A DNA stretch of 64,000 nt from contig NZ_LT985747.1 in NCBI RefSeq assembly GCF_900289175.1, positions 968,104 through 1,032,103 on the forward strand, given 5' to 3'. Shown here piece by piece: positions 35,709-45,708 of the stretch. The DNA comes from Paenibacillus faecalis (GTDB lineage: Bacteria > Bacillota > Bacilli > Paenibacillales > Paenibacillaceae). Under the pieces are notes generated by a model, which was not told where the DNA came from, did no database searches, and saw nothing but the letters and a program-made list of their open reading frames with translations. The first letter of the stretch is position 1; each line of letters opens with the position of its first letter. Both the position numbers and the translations under genes were made by a program.

Positions 35709-37592
35709 TTATTCATACTCATCATAATCATATTCTGTATACGAATCTCCGGACTGATTTAGAAAAAAATCGAGAAACGGCTTGCCGTATTTGCGGAACT
35801 TCACTTCGCCAACTCCCTTGATGCCCAGCATTTCTTCCTCGCTTTTCGGACAAACCACACTCATCTCACGCAAGGTCGCATCGTTAAAAATAATATAGGA
35901 CGGCACATGCTCACGGCTGGCCAGCTCGCGGCGGATAAGTCGCAGCTGTTCGAACACGGTCTCATTGACAGCTGACGGTGAATAGTCGCGACTGGTGTTC
36001 CGTCGCTGTCCCGCCGCGGCCTTCGCAGGACGCGGAACCCGCTGCATCACTTCTCGCTGGCCTTTAAGCACCTCTGCTGCACCGCTCTGAAGTTTCACAA
36101 CCGGATACTGCCCTTCGGTAAGCGCAAGAAATCCTTCGGAAATAAGGACATGAATCATTTCTGATATTTCCTTCTCCGTTCGATTGGACATGACACCGTA
36201 AGTAGGCAGGCGGTCAAAACGGTATTCCAGCACCTTTTTGGCACGTGAGCCTTTAAGGACGGACGCTACCATAGAAACACCAAATCGTTCACGCATCCGG
36301 TGAATACAAGAGAAAATCTTCTGGGCGTCCACCGTAATATCGATCAGTTCCCGATCATCCGTACAGGAGCTACAGGTCCCGCATGGTTTATCCTCATGGT
36401 CTTCGCCAAAATAATCCAGCATGGCGCTGCGCAGACAGCGTGTTGTATAACAATAGTCGATCATCTGCTGCAGCTTCCGGTATTCGTTGTGTTTTCGTTC
36501 AGAGTCCTGGGGGTTCTGTTCAATCAAAAACTTCTGGGTCATGATATCCTGCGCACTAAACAGCAGTATGCACTGGCTCGGCTCGCCGTCACGCCCTGCA
36601 CGACCGGCTTCCTGAACGTAAGACTCCATATTTTTGGGCATATTATAATGAATGACATAGCGAACATTGGATTTATCAATCCCCATGCCAAACGCATTGG
36701 TCGCCACGATCACACGGATATCATCATACAAAAAAGCCTCTTGGCTGGAAGCGCGCTCCGCATCGTTCATCCCTGCATGATAACGTCCTGCGGCCAATCC
36801 TTGCTGCTGCAAACGCTGGCACAGGTCATCGACTTCCTTGCGGGTTGCGGCATAGATAATACCGGATTGATGTGTATGTGATGCTGCATAATCCAGCACA
36901 TACTCTCGCTTGTTCTCGCCGCGGAGCACAGACATCTCCAAATTATCACGGCCAAGCCCGGTAACAAACACCTGCGGCTCATTCAAGCTGAGAAGTCGCT
37001 GCATATCTTCCATAACTTCCGGTGTCGCTGTAGCCGTAAAAGCAGCCAAAATCGGACGAACGGGCAGCTCCCTTACAAAGGGGGCAATCGACAAATAGCT
37101 TGTCCGGAAATCATGTCCCCATTGGGAGACGCAGTGGGCTTCATCAACGGCAACACAGGAAATTTGAAGCTGTGCCATCTCATCCCTGAACCAATCCAGC
37201 TCCAGTCGCTCCGGAGCTACATATAGCAGCTTCAGCTCTCCCCGCTTCGCCTGCCGAATCCGCTCATTCACTTCCTTGCCGCTCAACGTACTGTTGATAT
37301 AAGCAGCTGAAATGCCTGCTGTTGTAAGGGCATCCACCTGATCCTTCATTAACGAAATCAGAGGCGATACGACCAGGGTCATTCCCGGTAACATCAATGC
37401 CGGAATCTGATAGCAGATTGATTTACCTCCACCAGTCGGCATAATCCCAAGCGTATCCTGTCCCTCAAGAAGGCTCGCTACGATTTTTTTCTGTCCTTCC
37501 CGAAAGTCAGGATAACCGTAATACTTCTGCAAATACTGTCTGGCAGTATTCAAATTCATCAATTCCGAATGACTCCGTTCCCTATTTAACAT
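35709..37592 (-). CDS. recQ: ATP-dependent DNA helicase RecQ
   Basis: A 3'-5' helicase for recombination repair. 627 residues: helicase core with GIMPTGGGKSICYQ (Walker A), AVDEAHCVSQWGHDFR (Walker B DEAH and aromatic loop), TATATPEV and the motif VI stretch IHYNMPKNMESYVQEAGRAG; zinc-binding domain (CYTTRCLR...CGTCSSC); winged helix (~420-510); C-terminal HRDC domain (~535-610, LGIKGVGEVKFRKYG). Start either 37592 or the ATG at 37559 (MNLNTARQYL). Single gene. Confidence 0.95.
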   Translation of the reverse strand: MLNRERSHSELMNLNTARQYLQKYYGYPDFREGQKKIVASLLEGQDTLGIMPTGGGKSICYQIPALMLPGMTLVVSPLISLMKDQVDALTTAGISAAYINSTLSGKEVNERIRQAKRGELKLLYVAPERLELDWFRDEMAQLQISCVAVDEAHCVSQWGHDFRTSYLSIAPFVRELPVRPILAAFTATATPEVMEDMQRLLSLNEPQVFVTGLGRDNLEMSVLRGENKREYVLDYAASHTHQSGIIYAATRKEVDDLCQRLQQQGLAAGRYHAGMNDAERASSQEAFLYDDIRVIVATNAFGMGIDKSNVRYVIHYNMPKNMESYVQEAGRAGRDGEPSQCILLFSAQDIMTQKFLIEQNPQDSERKHNEYRKLQQMIDYCYTTRCLRSAMLDYFGEDHEDKPCGTCSSCTDDRELIDITVDAQKIFSCIHRMRERFGVSMVASVLKGSRAKKVLEYRFDRLPTYGVMSNRTEKEISEMIHVLISEGFLALTEGQYPVVKLQSGAAEVLKGQREVMQRVPRPAKAAAGQRRNTSRDYSPSAVNETVFEQLRLIRRELASREHVPSYIIFNDATLREMSVVCPKSEEEMLGIKGVGEVKFRKYGKPFLDFFLNQSGDSYTEYDYDEYE

Positions 37593-37769
37593 TTTAAAAC
37601 TCCTAACTCTAACCTTTTGGTTCTTGCGACAGGACAGTCTCTACCTTTAAGTTTACCGGGGTTTGGTTGTATCGGCAACCAATAACCATTCTATAATGCG
37701 ATCCATGGAATTGCCTTGCACTAACATGGTATAGTTGACTGGAAATCTACTTCAGGATGGAGAATAACC

Positions 37770-38837
37770 ATGACTAACAAAAAACGTCCCTCCACGGGAC
37801 CAAGATCATTGAAACCAGAAAGAACACATACAGGAGCCTCTGCTGAAAAAAGAAGCGAGTACCGCGCCAACAAGCCGTACGATTCATCAAAACTCAATCG
37901 TAAGCATCATGAGCGTAAGCGTAAAGCGGGCCATGCAGCAAACATCTCCAAACCGGGTTCCGAGAAAACCTATCCTGTTAAAGAGCCTGCGGAACTACTC
38001 GCCTTTTTGCTAAACAATATATCAAATATGAGCCGAAATTCGATCAAATCCCTTCTTGCCCGCGGACAAGTTCTAGTAGACGGTCATACTGTCACGGCGT
38101 ATAATCATGCCTTAAAACCTGGACAAACCATCACACTAAGCAAGCATAAAGCCGCCGATAGACCCGAGCTAATCGGACTGAGTATATTGCATGAAGATGA
38201 CGATGTGATTGTGATCGAAAAGGATGCCGGTCTTCTTTCCATTGCCTCCCCCAAAGAAAACGAAATGACAGCTTATCGCCAGCTGACAGCTCATGTGCGC
38301 AGCGACAATCCAAATGCGCGAATCTTTATCGTTCACCGACTAGACCGCGATACGTCCGGTGTGATGATGTTCGCCAAAAGTGAGAGCATTCAGCAAACCT
38401 TGCAAAATAACTGGCGGAACACTGTCAAAGAGCGTACTTATATAGCCCTGGTTGAAGGTGCGGTGAGAAAAGCCGAGGGAACCATTACGTCATGGCTGAA
38501 AGAGAGCAGCACTCTGAAAATGTACTCCAGCCCTTATCCGAATGACGGACAGCATGCAGTAACCCACTACAAGACGATGGAGACCAATCGGGATTTTTCA
38601 CTGCTGGAGGTCAACCTGGAAACCGGACGAAAAAATCAAATCCGTGTACATATGGAAGACATCGGACATCCCATCGTAGGCGACAAAAAATACGGTTCAA
38701 AATCCAAAATCCTCGGCAGACTCGGTCTTCATGCCAAAGCATTGGCCTTTATCCACCCGACAAGCGGAGAACTTATGCGCTTTGAGAGCAGCATCCCCCA
38801 TTCGTTCATGAGAACGTTTCGGAAAAGTCGCTCATAA
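37770..38837 (+). CDS. RluA-family pseudouridine synthase with basic N-terminal extension
   Basis: 355 residues that isomerise uridine in rRNA or tRNA. Residues 1-70 are a basic, disordered-looking extension rich in Lys, Arg and Ser. An S4 RNA-binding domain follows (~75-130, LLNNISNMSRNSIKSLLARG), then the catalytic domain with the signature HRLDRDTSGVMMFAKS (catalytic Asp) and ETGRKNQIRVHMEDIGHPI. The extension is longer than in the YlyB/RluD types. Target site not deducible. Confidence 0.9.
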   Translation: MTNKKRPSTGPRSLKPERTHTGASAEKRSEYRANKPYDSSKLNRKHHERKRKAGHAANISKPGSEKTYPVKEPAELLAFLLNNISNMSRNSIKSLLARGQVLVDGHTVTAYNHALKPGQTITLSKHKAADRPELIGLSILHEDDDVIVIEKDAGLLSIASPKENEMTAYRQLTAHVRSDNPNARIFIVHRLDRDTSGVMMFAKSESIQQTLQNNWRNTVKERTYIALVEGAVRKAEGTITSWLKESSTLKMYSSPYPNDGQHAVTHYKTMETNRDFSLLEVNLETGRKNQIRVHMEDIGHPIVGDKKYGSKSKILGRLGLHAKALAFIHPTSGELMRFESSIPHSFMRTFRKSRS

Positions 38838-39067
38838 GCAACAATCATAATCTCTTTCTATATTTTGCAGCATGAAAGCAAGAAGGGAATATGTTCGGTA
38901 CCGTGCAAGGGCAGTTATGTTATGGACCTTAAGGGATTGGGTAAAAACATAGTTAAACATGACCTTATTTAGCATTTTCGCTCCTCAAGAGTAAGAACGC
39001 ATTATTCTGGAAAATTTAAGGGCATATCTTGGCTTATCCAATACTTGATTATAAGGGGAAATGAGCG
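38838..39067. other. Interval before speD
   Basis: 230 bases with no gene. It must hold the speD promoter; I could not fit a known SAM riboswitch to it. Confidence 0.4.
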
Positions 39068-39880
39068 ATGAAACCTGATCCGATACAACATATCACCTTG
39101 CACGGATTCAACAACCTCACCAAAACACTCAGTTTTAATATGTATGATATATGCTATACCAGGACCAAGGAAGAACGCGAAGCTTACATTGAATATATCG
39201 ATGAACAATATAATGCGGACCGGCTCACTGGAATTTTGAAAAATGTATCCGATATTATTGGAGCTCATGTACTCAATATCGCTCAACAGGACTATGTACC
39301 GCAAGGAGCCAGTGTAACGGTGCTCGTATCCGAGGGTCCTGTTATCGAGGTCCCCGACGCATCCCTTGATGAGTCACCGGGGCCGTTGCCTGATAATATC
39401 GTTCTTCAATTGGACAAGAGCCACATTACCGTTCACACCTATCCCGAATATCATCCGAATGAAGGCATCAGCACCTTCCGGGCTGATATTGATGTATCCA
39501 CCTGCGGGGAAATATCACCGCTCAAGGCATTGAATTATCTTATCCATTCGTTTGATACAGATATTATGACGATCGACTATCGAACACGAGGATTTACGCG
39601 AGACATCAGCGGACAGAAACTGTTTATCGATCATGAAATCAGCTCCATCCAGAACTATATCCCGGACGAGATTCAAGCACGGTATGACATGATCGATGTC
39701 AATGTCTATCAGGAACATATTTTTCACACCAAATGCAAGCTAAAACAGTTCGACCTGGACAACTATTTGTTCGGCTACACGAAAGACAAGCTCACTGCGG
39801 AAGAGCGGGAAGAAATTACAGCTCGACTAAAGCTTGAGATGGATGAAATTTATTATGGCAAAAATATGGATCGGAACTGA
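39068..39880 (+). CDS. speD: S-adenosylmethionine decarboxylase, E. coli type
   Basis: Makes decarboxylated SAM, the aminopropyl donor for spermidine. At 270 residues it is the long E. coli form, not the 120-residue SpeH of Bacillus subtilis. The self-cleavage site that yields the pyruvoyl group is [13 protein letters not shown], cut before Ser at about residue 119. [15 protein letters not shown] holds the processing Cys. GGGGAAATGAGCG precedes the ATG. No spermidine synthase is adjacent. Confidence 0.95.
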   Translation: MKPDPIQHITLHGFNNLTKTLSFNMYDICYTRTKEEREAYIEYIDEQYNADRLTGILKNVSDIIGAHVLNIAQQDYVPQGASVTVLVSEGPVIEVPDASLDESPGPLPDNIVLQLDKSHITVHTYPEYHPNEGISTFRADIDVSTCGEISPLKALNYLIHSFDTDIMTIDYRTRGFTRDISGQKLFIDHEISSIQNYIPDEIQARYDMIDVNVYQEHIFHTKCKLKQFDLDNYLFGYTKDKLTAEEREEITARLKLEMDEIYYGKNMDRN

Positions 39881-39946
39881 CAAAAGACTGCATCATTATC
39901 GGTTAGTTGCCAGCAGCCGTCTGCAAGGTTTTCAAATATACAGATA

Positions 39947-39978
39947 GGCTGGGCTCACACGAGCCCAGCCTTCTTTTT
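39947..39978 (+). terminator. Terminator of speD
   Basis: GGCTGGGCTC-ACAC-GAGCCCAGCC, perfect 10-bp stem, then TTCTTTTT. Confidence 0.9.
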
Positions 39979-39980
39979 GC

Positions 39981-41480
39981 CTATGTTTTTTCGGCTGCTT
40001 CCTTGTCAGTTAGAGCATTTACCCTCGCTTTGTAATGTGGAGACACTACATACGGTTTGCCGGCTTGACCGACCAATTCCGTCCCATTTGTAAGCCCCAC
40101 ATTCCGCTCTGAAAGCAGCTGAACCAATCTCTGCCTCCACTGCAGCAGGAGAGGACGAGCATCCTCTCGCCCTGCCAAGTCCCGGCATTCGCCTGGATCG
40201 CCGCTCAGATCAAACAGCTGCTCGCTGTGAAGGCGTGGAAACCATATATATTTAAATTGGCCATCCGTCAGGTAATGCATCTCCTGTTCATCCGAATAAC
40301 AAGCACAATGCTCACCGTGAACGAAAGTGCGCCACTCCTCTGCCGCAGCGTTCTCTCCTTGCATCAGCCTCTTCATGCTTTGACCGTTGACGGTTTCCGG
40401 TATGGCAAGACCGGAAAATTCCAGTATTGTAGGCATCACGTCCTGAATCGTAACCGGCTTCCCAACTCTAGATTTCACCTTGCCAAATGACTGCGGCGGC
40501 TTAATAATCATTGGAATATGCGCCGAGCCTTCATAACCGTATGTTTTACGCCAGAGATGGTGGTCGCCTAGCATATCTCCATGATCCGATAGAAACACAA
40601 TCATCGTGTTTCCATACAATCCTTCACGTTGCAGATACTGGATTAATCGCCCGATCTGATGATCGATATGGTGGATTAATCCATAATAACCTGCGCGAGC
40701 GCGATGAATTTCCTCCGGCTTGCGAACACCTCGCCAGGCAACGGGGCTTGCCGCATCATACGACTTATCATGAATATGAGCCCAATCCCCCACAAAAGGC
40801 CCCGGCAATGACTTGTTCTCATACAGATCAAAATAAAACGATGGTGCGTCATAAGGTGAATGCGGTCGTGCAAATGAAGTTTTCAGAAAAAACGGCTTCC
40901 GTGGATCTCTCCGCTTAAGGAATGCAATCGACTCATTTACGGTCCAATTGGTCGGATGCAAATATTCGGGAGCATGATACGGCCTTGCCATCCACGAGTT
41001 CCAGTGAATACCATGCTCGACATAATCATAAGGACCCGTCTTATTCTGTTCGAACCAAAGCCGATAATCGGAGACAAAGTTAGGATCTTCAACGCGACCG
41101 GATTCATCAAGTACCGTATGATGAAAACCGTTTAAAGAACGCTGCGGGTAAAAATGCATTTTGCCGACTCCTTGCGTATGGTATCCGGCGTCTGCCAATA
41201 CACCGGGAAGTGTGCTGACAAACCCGGTCTCCATCGGGCCTTGACCGGCACCCATGCCCAATATTCCCGTATGCCAAGGGTCCATGCCCGTTAACAGACT
41301 CGCTCTAGCAGGGACACAGGATGGCGACGGTGAATATGCGTGCTCAAATACGGTGCCATCTGCGGCCAGCGCGTCCAAATTAACGGTTTCGATCACTTCA
41401 TTACCGTAACAACCCAGCGTATCCCATCGCTGCTGATCGGTCATGATCATCAATATATTTGGCCGTTGTGCGGCAGGCAT
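39981..41480 (-). CDS. Sulfatase, Cys-type, cytoplasmic (first of two)
   Basis: A 499-residue arylsulfatase-fold hydrolase that removes sulfate esters. The activation signature is SCVPARASLLTG (~54-65), where Cys is converted to formylglycine. Metal residues appear in MTDQQRWD and FLSDHGDMLGDHHLW. A C-terminal subdomain follows (HGEHCACYSDEQEMHYLTDG). There is no signal peptide, so it acts inside the cell on an imported substrate. It is last in the locus, after a second sulfatase 60 bases upstream. The enzyme that makes formylglycine is not in the window. The sugar substrate cannot be named. Confidence 0.92.
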   Translation of the reverse strand: MPAAQRPNILMIMTDQQRWDTLGCYGNEVIETVNLDALAADGTVFEHAYSPSPSCVPARASLLTGMDPWHTGILGMGAGQGPMETGFVSTLPGVLADAGYHTQGVGKMHFYPQRSLNGFHHTVLDESGRVEDPNFVSDYRLWFEQNKTGPYDYVEHGIHWNSWMARPYHAPEYLHPTNWTVNESIAFLKRRDPRKPFFLKTSFARPHSPYDAPSFYFDLYENKSLPGPFVGDWAHIHDKSYDAASPVAWRGVRKPEEIHRARAGYYGLIHHIDHQIGRLIQYLQREGLYGNTMIVFLSDHGDMLGDHHLWRKTYGYEGSAHIPMIIKPPQSFGKVKSRVGKPVTIQDVMPTILEFSGLAIPETVNGQSMKRLMQGENAAAEEWRTFVHGEHCACYSDEQEMHYLTDGQFKYIWFPRLHSEQLFDLSGDPGECRDLAGREDARPLLLQWRQRLVQLLSERNVGLTNGTELVGQAGKPYVVSPHYKARVNALTDKEAAEKT

Positions 41481-41542
41481 TTATGTATGTCTCCCCTTTC
41501 ATGAAAGACCGTGCCGATCCGAATCCAAGGCTTCCCTTATGT

Positions 41543-43051
41543 TCAGGCATGATGAAGACGAGGCATCGGCATCGGTTCCTTTCCCATCTCAGCCCATAAA
41601 AATCGGTGCAGGAGCTGGGTCTTCAGGTTGCTATATCGCGGATCATCCCACAGATTATGAAGCTCGCTCGGATCTTCCTGCAAGTCGAATAGTTCCCCGT
41701 AAGGACGTTCATAATACACAGTCAGCTTGTATCTTTCATCGACATACGTCTTGACATGCATGAAAGTCGGTTCATTTCGATTCTCGCAGATGATATGGTT
41801 TCTTGCGGCAGATTGTTCCCCTTGCCATACCCGGCTCTGATCCACCCCCGTCATCGTACGCGGAGCCTTGACGCCAGCGAAAGAGAGAAATGTCGGTGCC
41901 AGATCAACAAGAGACTGCAGCGCCGATTCTGTCTGCACGGCAGGAACCTTGCCCGGATACCGGACGATATACGGTAGTCTCAACAAATCTTCGTAATGGA
42001 ATGCCCCCTTGTATTGTAAGCCATGCTGTCCGAAAAAATGGCCGTGATCTGTCGTATAAACTACGATCGTATTTTCGGACAGTCCGAGTTCATCCAGCTT
42101 ATCCAGAATCCGCCCCACATACTTGTCCATGAAGCTAATCATGCCGTAATAAACAGCCATGTTCTTCTGTTGTTTGTCTCTGGGAATAACATGGGTATAT
42201 AGTCCATGTACTCCTTTGCCGGTTTCTTGATATGCAGAGAAATCCGGATGATGAAGCTGTGTCATGCCGAAATGAGGAGGATTGGCGTCATGCTCACCAG
42301 GCATCATCTCTGGAAGCGTAAGCTTCTTTGGATCATACATCGTATCCCAAGGTTCCGGTACAAGATACGGTGGATGCGGATCAGGGAAGCTGGCCCATAG
42401 GAAGAAAGGCTCTTCGTTTGCGGCATACCCTTCCATCAGGTCATTCGTCCGTTCCGCGATCCACGCGTTATAGTGGTATTCCTCCGGAAGCGACCACCGA
42501 TGTTCCGTAGAATACGGAAGACTACCGGTTGGCTCAGCGTAATGTGCTTTCCAATCGAATCCCCGCTCTTCCATCCAGATAGCGTAATGCTGGCCGACTA
42601 GATGCTCATGCGCGTGATTGCGCAACATTTCCGCTTGCTCAAAACCATAGAAAGGTCCTGTGTAGTCCCGCCAAAAGTCGAGATCTTGCAACTTCGGCAC
42701 AGCTTCGACGGAAGGATACGCTTCGGTTGAGACGAGCGGTTGAAAATGCGCTTTGCCGATCAGCGAAGTTCGGTAGCCTGCCTCCTGAAGAGCATCTCCA
42801 ACAGTGGGAACGTTCTCGGACAACCTGGTCCCGAGCGCCCAAGCGCCATGCTGGCTCGGGTACATGCCCGTAATGATCGACGACCGGCTTGGTGTGCAGG
42901 TCGGATTCGGGCAATAAGCACGCGAAAACACGGTCCCTTCTCTTGCGAGACGGTCAAGATTCGGCGTCGAAATCTCATCGTTAAACGCACCGATCGTATT
43001 CCAATGCTGCTGGTCGCTTGTAATCAACAGAATGTTTGGTTTTTGAGCCAT
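41543..43051 (-). CDS. Sulfatase, Cys-type, cytoplasmic (second of two)
   Basis: A 502-residue sulfatase, related to its neighbour but clearly diverged. The signature is TCTPSRSSIITG (~52-63, C-T-P-S-R form), with metal residues in ITSDQQHWN and YTTDHGHFFGQHGL. No signal peptide. GGAGGATAAATCGG lies before the ATG. The two different sulfatases suggest two sulfate positions on one glycan, or two sugars. It follows the solute-binding protein gene by 80 bases. Confidence 0.92.
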   Translation of the reverse strand: MAQKPNILLITSDQQHWNTIGAFNDEISTPNLDRLAREGTVFSRAYCPNPTCTPSRSSIITGMYPSQHGAWALGTRLSENVPTVGDALQEAGYRTSLIGKAHFQPLVSTEAYPSVEAVPKLQDLDFWRDYTGPFYGFEQAEMLRNHAHEHLVGQHYAIWMEERGFDWKAHYAEPTGSLPYSTEHRWSLPEEYHYNAWIAERTNDLMEGYAANEEPFFLWASFPDPHPPYLVPEPWDTMYDPKKLTLPEMMPGEHDANPPHFGMTQLHHPDFSAYQETGKGVHGLYTHVIPRDKQQKNMAVYYGMISFMDKYVGRILDKLDELGLSENTIVVYTTDHGHFFGQHGLQYKGAFHYEDLLRLPYIVRYPGKVPAVQTESALQSLVDLAPTFLSFAGVKAPRTMTGVDQSRVWQGEQSAARNHIICENRNEPTFMHVKTYVDERYKLTVYYERPYGELFDLQEDPSELHNLWDDPRYSNLKTQLLHRFLWAEMGKEPMPMPRLHHA

Positions 43052-43132
43052 TTTTCCGATTTATCCTCCTCATACTCATCAATTAAGTATGCCCCGACAG
43101 CGGATAACCGATATCGGGGACGTCTAGAATGC

Positions 43133-44755
43133 CTAACTCCCTGATTGATAACGTTCATAATTGGATTGAAGAATGTTCATCATTTCGCCAAGGCCCATAT
43201 CATCAAGCTTCTTGAGGTAAGCGTCCCACTCCTTGTCTACCGTCCCATTCATGATCCAGTTTGGCTGCATCTGCAGCACGTAGCTCATGATATCCGCTTT
43301 TAGTATCGCCATTCGTTCCATGTCTTCCGCGGTGAAGAGCATGTTTGGATACGCCGTGTTTTCCATGAACGGTTCATATACTTTCATGTACTCCATCCGC
43401 TCCAATTTTGCTTCATTACTCTCTATCCTGTTCGCCGTATCCATCAAAATCGCAGTCGCCGTCGTATTGCCCGGCGCTTCACTATGCCTGAACTCATCAA
43501 AATTCATGCCATCCGGTGTCGGCAGGAAAGAGTAAGTACCGTCCGCGTTTTCCTTCATGGTTGTACCGATCGGGCCATAAGCCCATTGCAGCGCATTTTT
43601 CTCTTTATACAATTCATCCACCCAGCGAAGCGACAGTTCTGGATGGGGGTTCGCCGACGTAATAGCGAATCCTGCTCGAGTAAAGTAATGTGGATTATAC
43701 TCATTCCATAACTGATCACCTTTCGGTCCTTTCAGCGGCGGCAGCGGCACATATTCATCCATATATTCAACCCCGGCAACGTTAACCGCACGAAATCCGC
43801 TAAAGACACCATACAGCGGCGCACCTTCGTTCTTGCCTTTGGCGAAATAGACGTTTCGGTCATGCGTGAACACTTCCTTGTCGATCAACCCTTGTGTAAA
43901 CAGCCTTCCCAAGTAGGCAGTTGCCTCTTTATATTCCGGTTGAGAAGGATTAAAGATCACCTTTCCATCATTAACCGAAATATGAGAAGGCGTATCCAAT
44001 AGGCCGAATGCGCCATGTAAGGAAGAGATGCCATTCAACATGTTGTCATATAGAAAGCTAAATGGAATTTCGTCCGCTTTGCCGTTTCCGTTCGGGTCCT
44101 GATCTTTGAACGCCTTGAGCGTAGCCTCGAATTCATCCGTCGTCGTCGGCAGCGGCAACCCGAGTTTGTCAAGCCAGACCTTGTTGATAAACATAACTTC
44201 GCCAAGCGCTTGCTCCGGTCCTTCTTGGATTTGCGGGATAGAGTAGATGTGGCCGTCCGGCGCCGTTATCATCTTCTTAATCTCTGGGTTCTCTTCTAAC
44301 AACTTGTGAATATGTGGGGCATAGGTCGGAATCAGATCTTCGAGCGCGATCAACATGCCCTGTGGTCCGTATTTCATCAGATCATCGTCTGTCAGACTCT
44401 CCGCGCCGAAAAAGACATCGGGCAGCTCGCCACCGGCGAACATCAAGTTTTTCTTCTCTTCATATCCTTCGACAGTTGCATCCCATTCGATATGGACATT
44501 TGTTGCCGCTTCGAAATCTTGAACAACTTTCATCTCTTCATGCGATTTCTTCTGTTGAGCCGCTCTCGTTGTCATAAATTTTAGCGTTACCTTATCCTCT
44601 ACAATCGGAAGCCCAGTCAAATTGACCTCTGCTGCATCCTCTGGTTGATCGCCGTCTTTGTCTTTCCCTTCTTGTTCCGAAGAACAGGCTGACAGCAAAA
44701 GTGAAAATGCAAGTGTCAGTGAAAGTCCGAGTGCAATCCATCCTTTTGATTTCAT
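43133..44755 (-). CDS. Extracellular sugar-binding lipoprotein (LplA type)
   Basis: 540-residue ABC solute-binding protein. Lipoprotein signal: MKSKGWIALGLSLTLAFSLL and then LSAC, with the Cys at about residue 24 as the lipidation site. The rest is the long LplA/YtcQ class of oligosaccharide binders (VHIEWDATVEGYEEKKNLMF, GELPDVFFGAE). It captures the substrate outside the membrane for the two permeases just upstream. A linker rich in Asp, Glu, Lys and Gly follows the lipobox. No ATPase gene is in the locus; a shared MsmX-type ATPase elsewhere would be usual. Confidence 0.93.
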   Translation of the reverse strand: MKSKGWIALGLSLTLAFSLLLSACSSEQEGKDKDGDQPEDAAEVNLTGLPIVEDKVTLKFMTTRAAQQKKSHEEMKVVQDFEAATNVHIEWDATVEGYEEKKNLMFAGGELPDVFFGAESLTDDDLMKYGPQGMLIALEDLIPTYAPHIHKLLEENPEIKKMITAPDGHIYSIPQIQEGPEQALGEVMFINKVWLDKLGLPLPTTTDEFEATLKAFKDQDPNGNGKADEIPFSFLYDNMLNGISSLHGAFGLLDTPSHISVNDGKVIFNPSQPEYKEATAYLGRLFTQGLIDKEVFTHDRNVYFAKGKNEGAPLYGVFSGFRAVNVAGVEYMDEYVPLPPLKGPKGDQLWNEYNPHYFTRAGFAITSANPHPELSLRWVDELYKEKNALQWAYGPIGTTMKENADGTYSFLPTPDGMNFDEFRHSEAPGNTTATAILMDTANRIESNEAKLERMEYMKVYEPFMENTAYPNMLFTAEDMERMAILKADIMSYVLQMQPNWIMNGTVDKEWDAYLKKLDDMGLGEMMNILQSNYERYQSGS

Positions 44756-44806
44756 AGCATAAAGCTCCCCTTTAAAATATATGTTTTCTCTCGTGCCCGG
44801 CCGTAT

Positions 44807-45691
44807 CTACCCTTTGATGGAGCCAATCATGACACCCTTCACAAAGTAGCGTTGCAAGAACGGGTATATCATTAATACCGGCAGCGAGGCGACAATAATG
44901 ATCCCGTATTTCATCACATCGACGATCCGAAGCATTTCGGAATCGTCCTGCCCAACTGTCAGCATATTCTCCTGCGTTTCGTTCACGATCAAAATTTCCC
45001 TTAACACAATTTGTAGCGGCTGAAGCGCTTCGTCCTGTAAATAAATAAGAGCCTGAAAATATGAATTCCAATGTCCGACCGCACTGAACAAAACCATCAC
45101 TGCAATGATCGGCATCGACAGAGGCAGCGCGATTTTCCAAAAGAAAACGACATCCGAACAGCCATCTATTTCAGATGCTTCGTAAAGTTCGTCCGGAATG
45201 GTCGTCTGAAAGAACGTCCGTGTAATGATGACATTCCATGCGCCGACCGCTGTCGGAATCACCTGTGACCAGATCGAGTTGTACATACCCAACTCCTTGA
45301 TCAACAGGTAAGACGGGATGAGACCTCCGCTGAAGAACATCGTGAATACGATTAAAAACATGAATACGTTACGACCAACAAGGTTTCGCGAAAGCGCGTA
45401 CCCCGCCGTGATCGTCAAGACAACGTTGATAGATGTACCAAGCGCCGTGTAGATCAGTGAATTGCGATATCCCCTCCAGATCCGTTCGTCTTGAAAAATT
45501 CGCTCATATCCTTCAAACGTCAGCCCTTTAGGCAGCAGCCAGACATGTCCGGCATTAACGCTGTTCGGATCGCTGATAGAAGAGATAACGATGACGTACA
45601 AAGGATACAGGACAACCAACATGAGCACTGTAAGAAACGTGTAATTCAATGCATCGAACCATCGGTCCGCCGCGCTTGATTTCACCTGCAA
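44807..45691 (-). CDS. ABC sugar permease (LplC type)
   Basis: 294-residue inner membrane permease with six hydrophobic segments. The coupling-loop EAA motif is YEASEIDGCSDVVFFWKIALP. It ends MIGSIKG, usual for the family (...GSVKG). It follows the LplB-type gene by 17 bases. Confidence 0.93.
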   Translation of the reverse strand: MQVKSSAADRWFDALNYTFLTVLMLVVLYPLYVIVISSISDPNSVNAGHVWLLPKGLTFEGYERIFQDERIWRGYRNSLIYTALGTSINVVLTITAGYALSRNLVGRNVFMFLIVFTMFFSGGLIPSYLLIKELGMYNSIWSQVIPTAVGAWNVIITRTFFQTTIPDELYEASEIDGCSDVVFFWKIALPLSMPIIAVMVLFSAVGHWNSYFQALIYLQDEALQPLQIVLREILIVNETQENMLTVGQDDSEMLRIVDVMKYGIIIVASLPVLMIYPFLQRYFVKGVMIGSIKG

Positions 45692-45708
45692 TATCTATGT
45701 CAACTCCT

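Noticed and set aside
38838..39067. SAM riboswitch before speD
   Set aside because: I could not find the conserved SAM aptamer cores in this interval.
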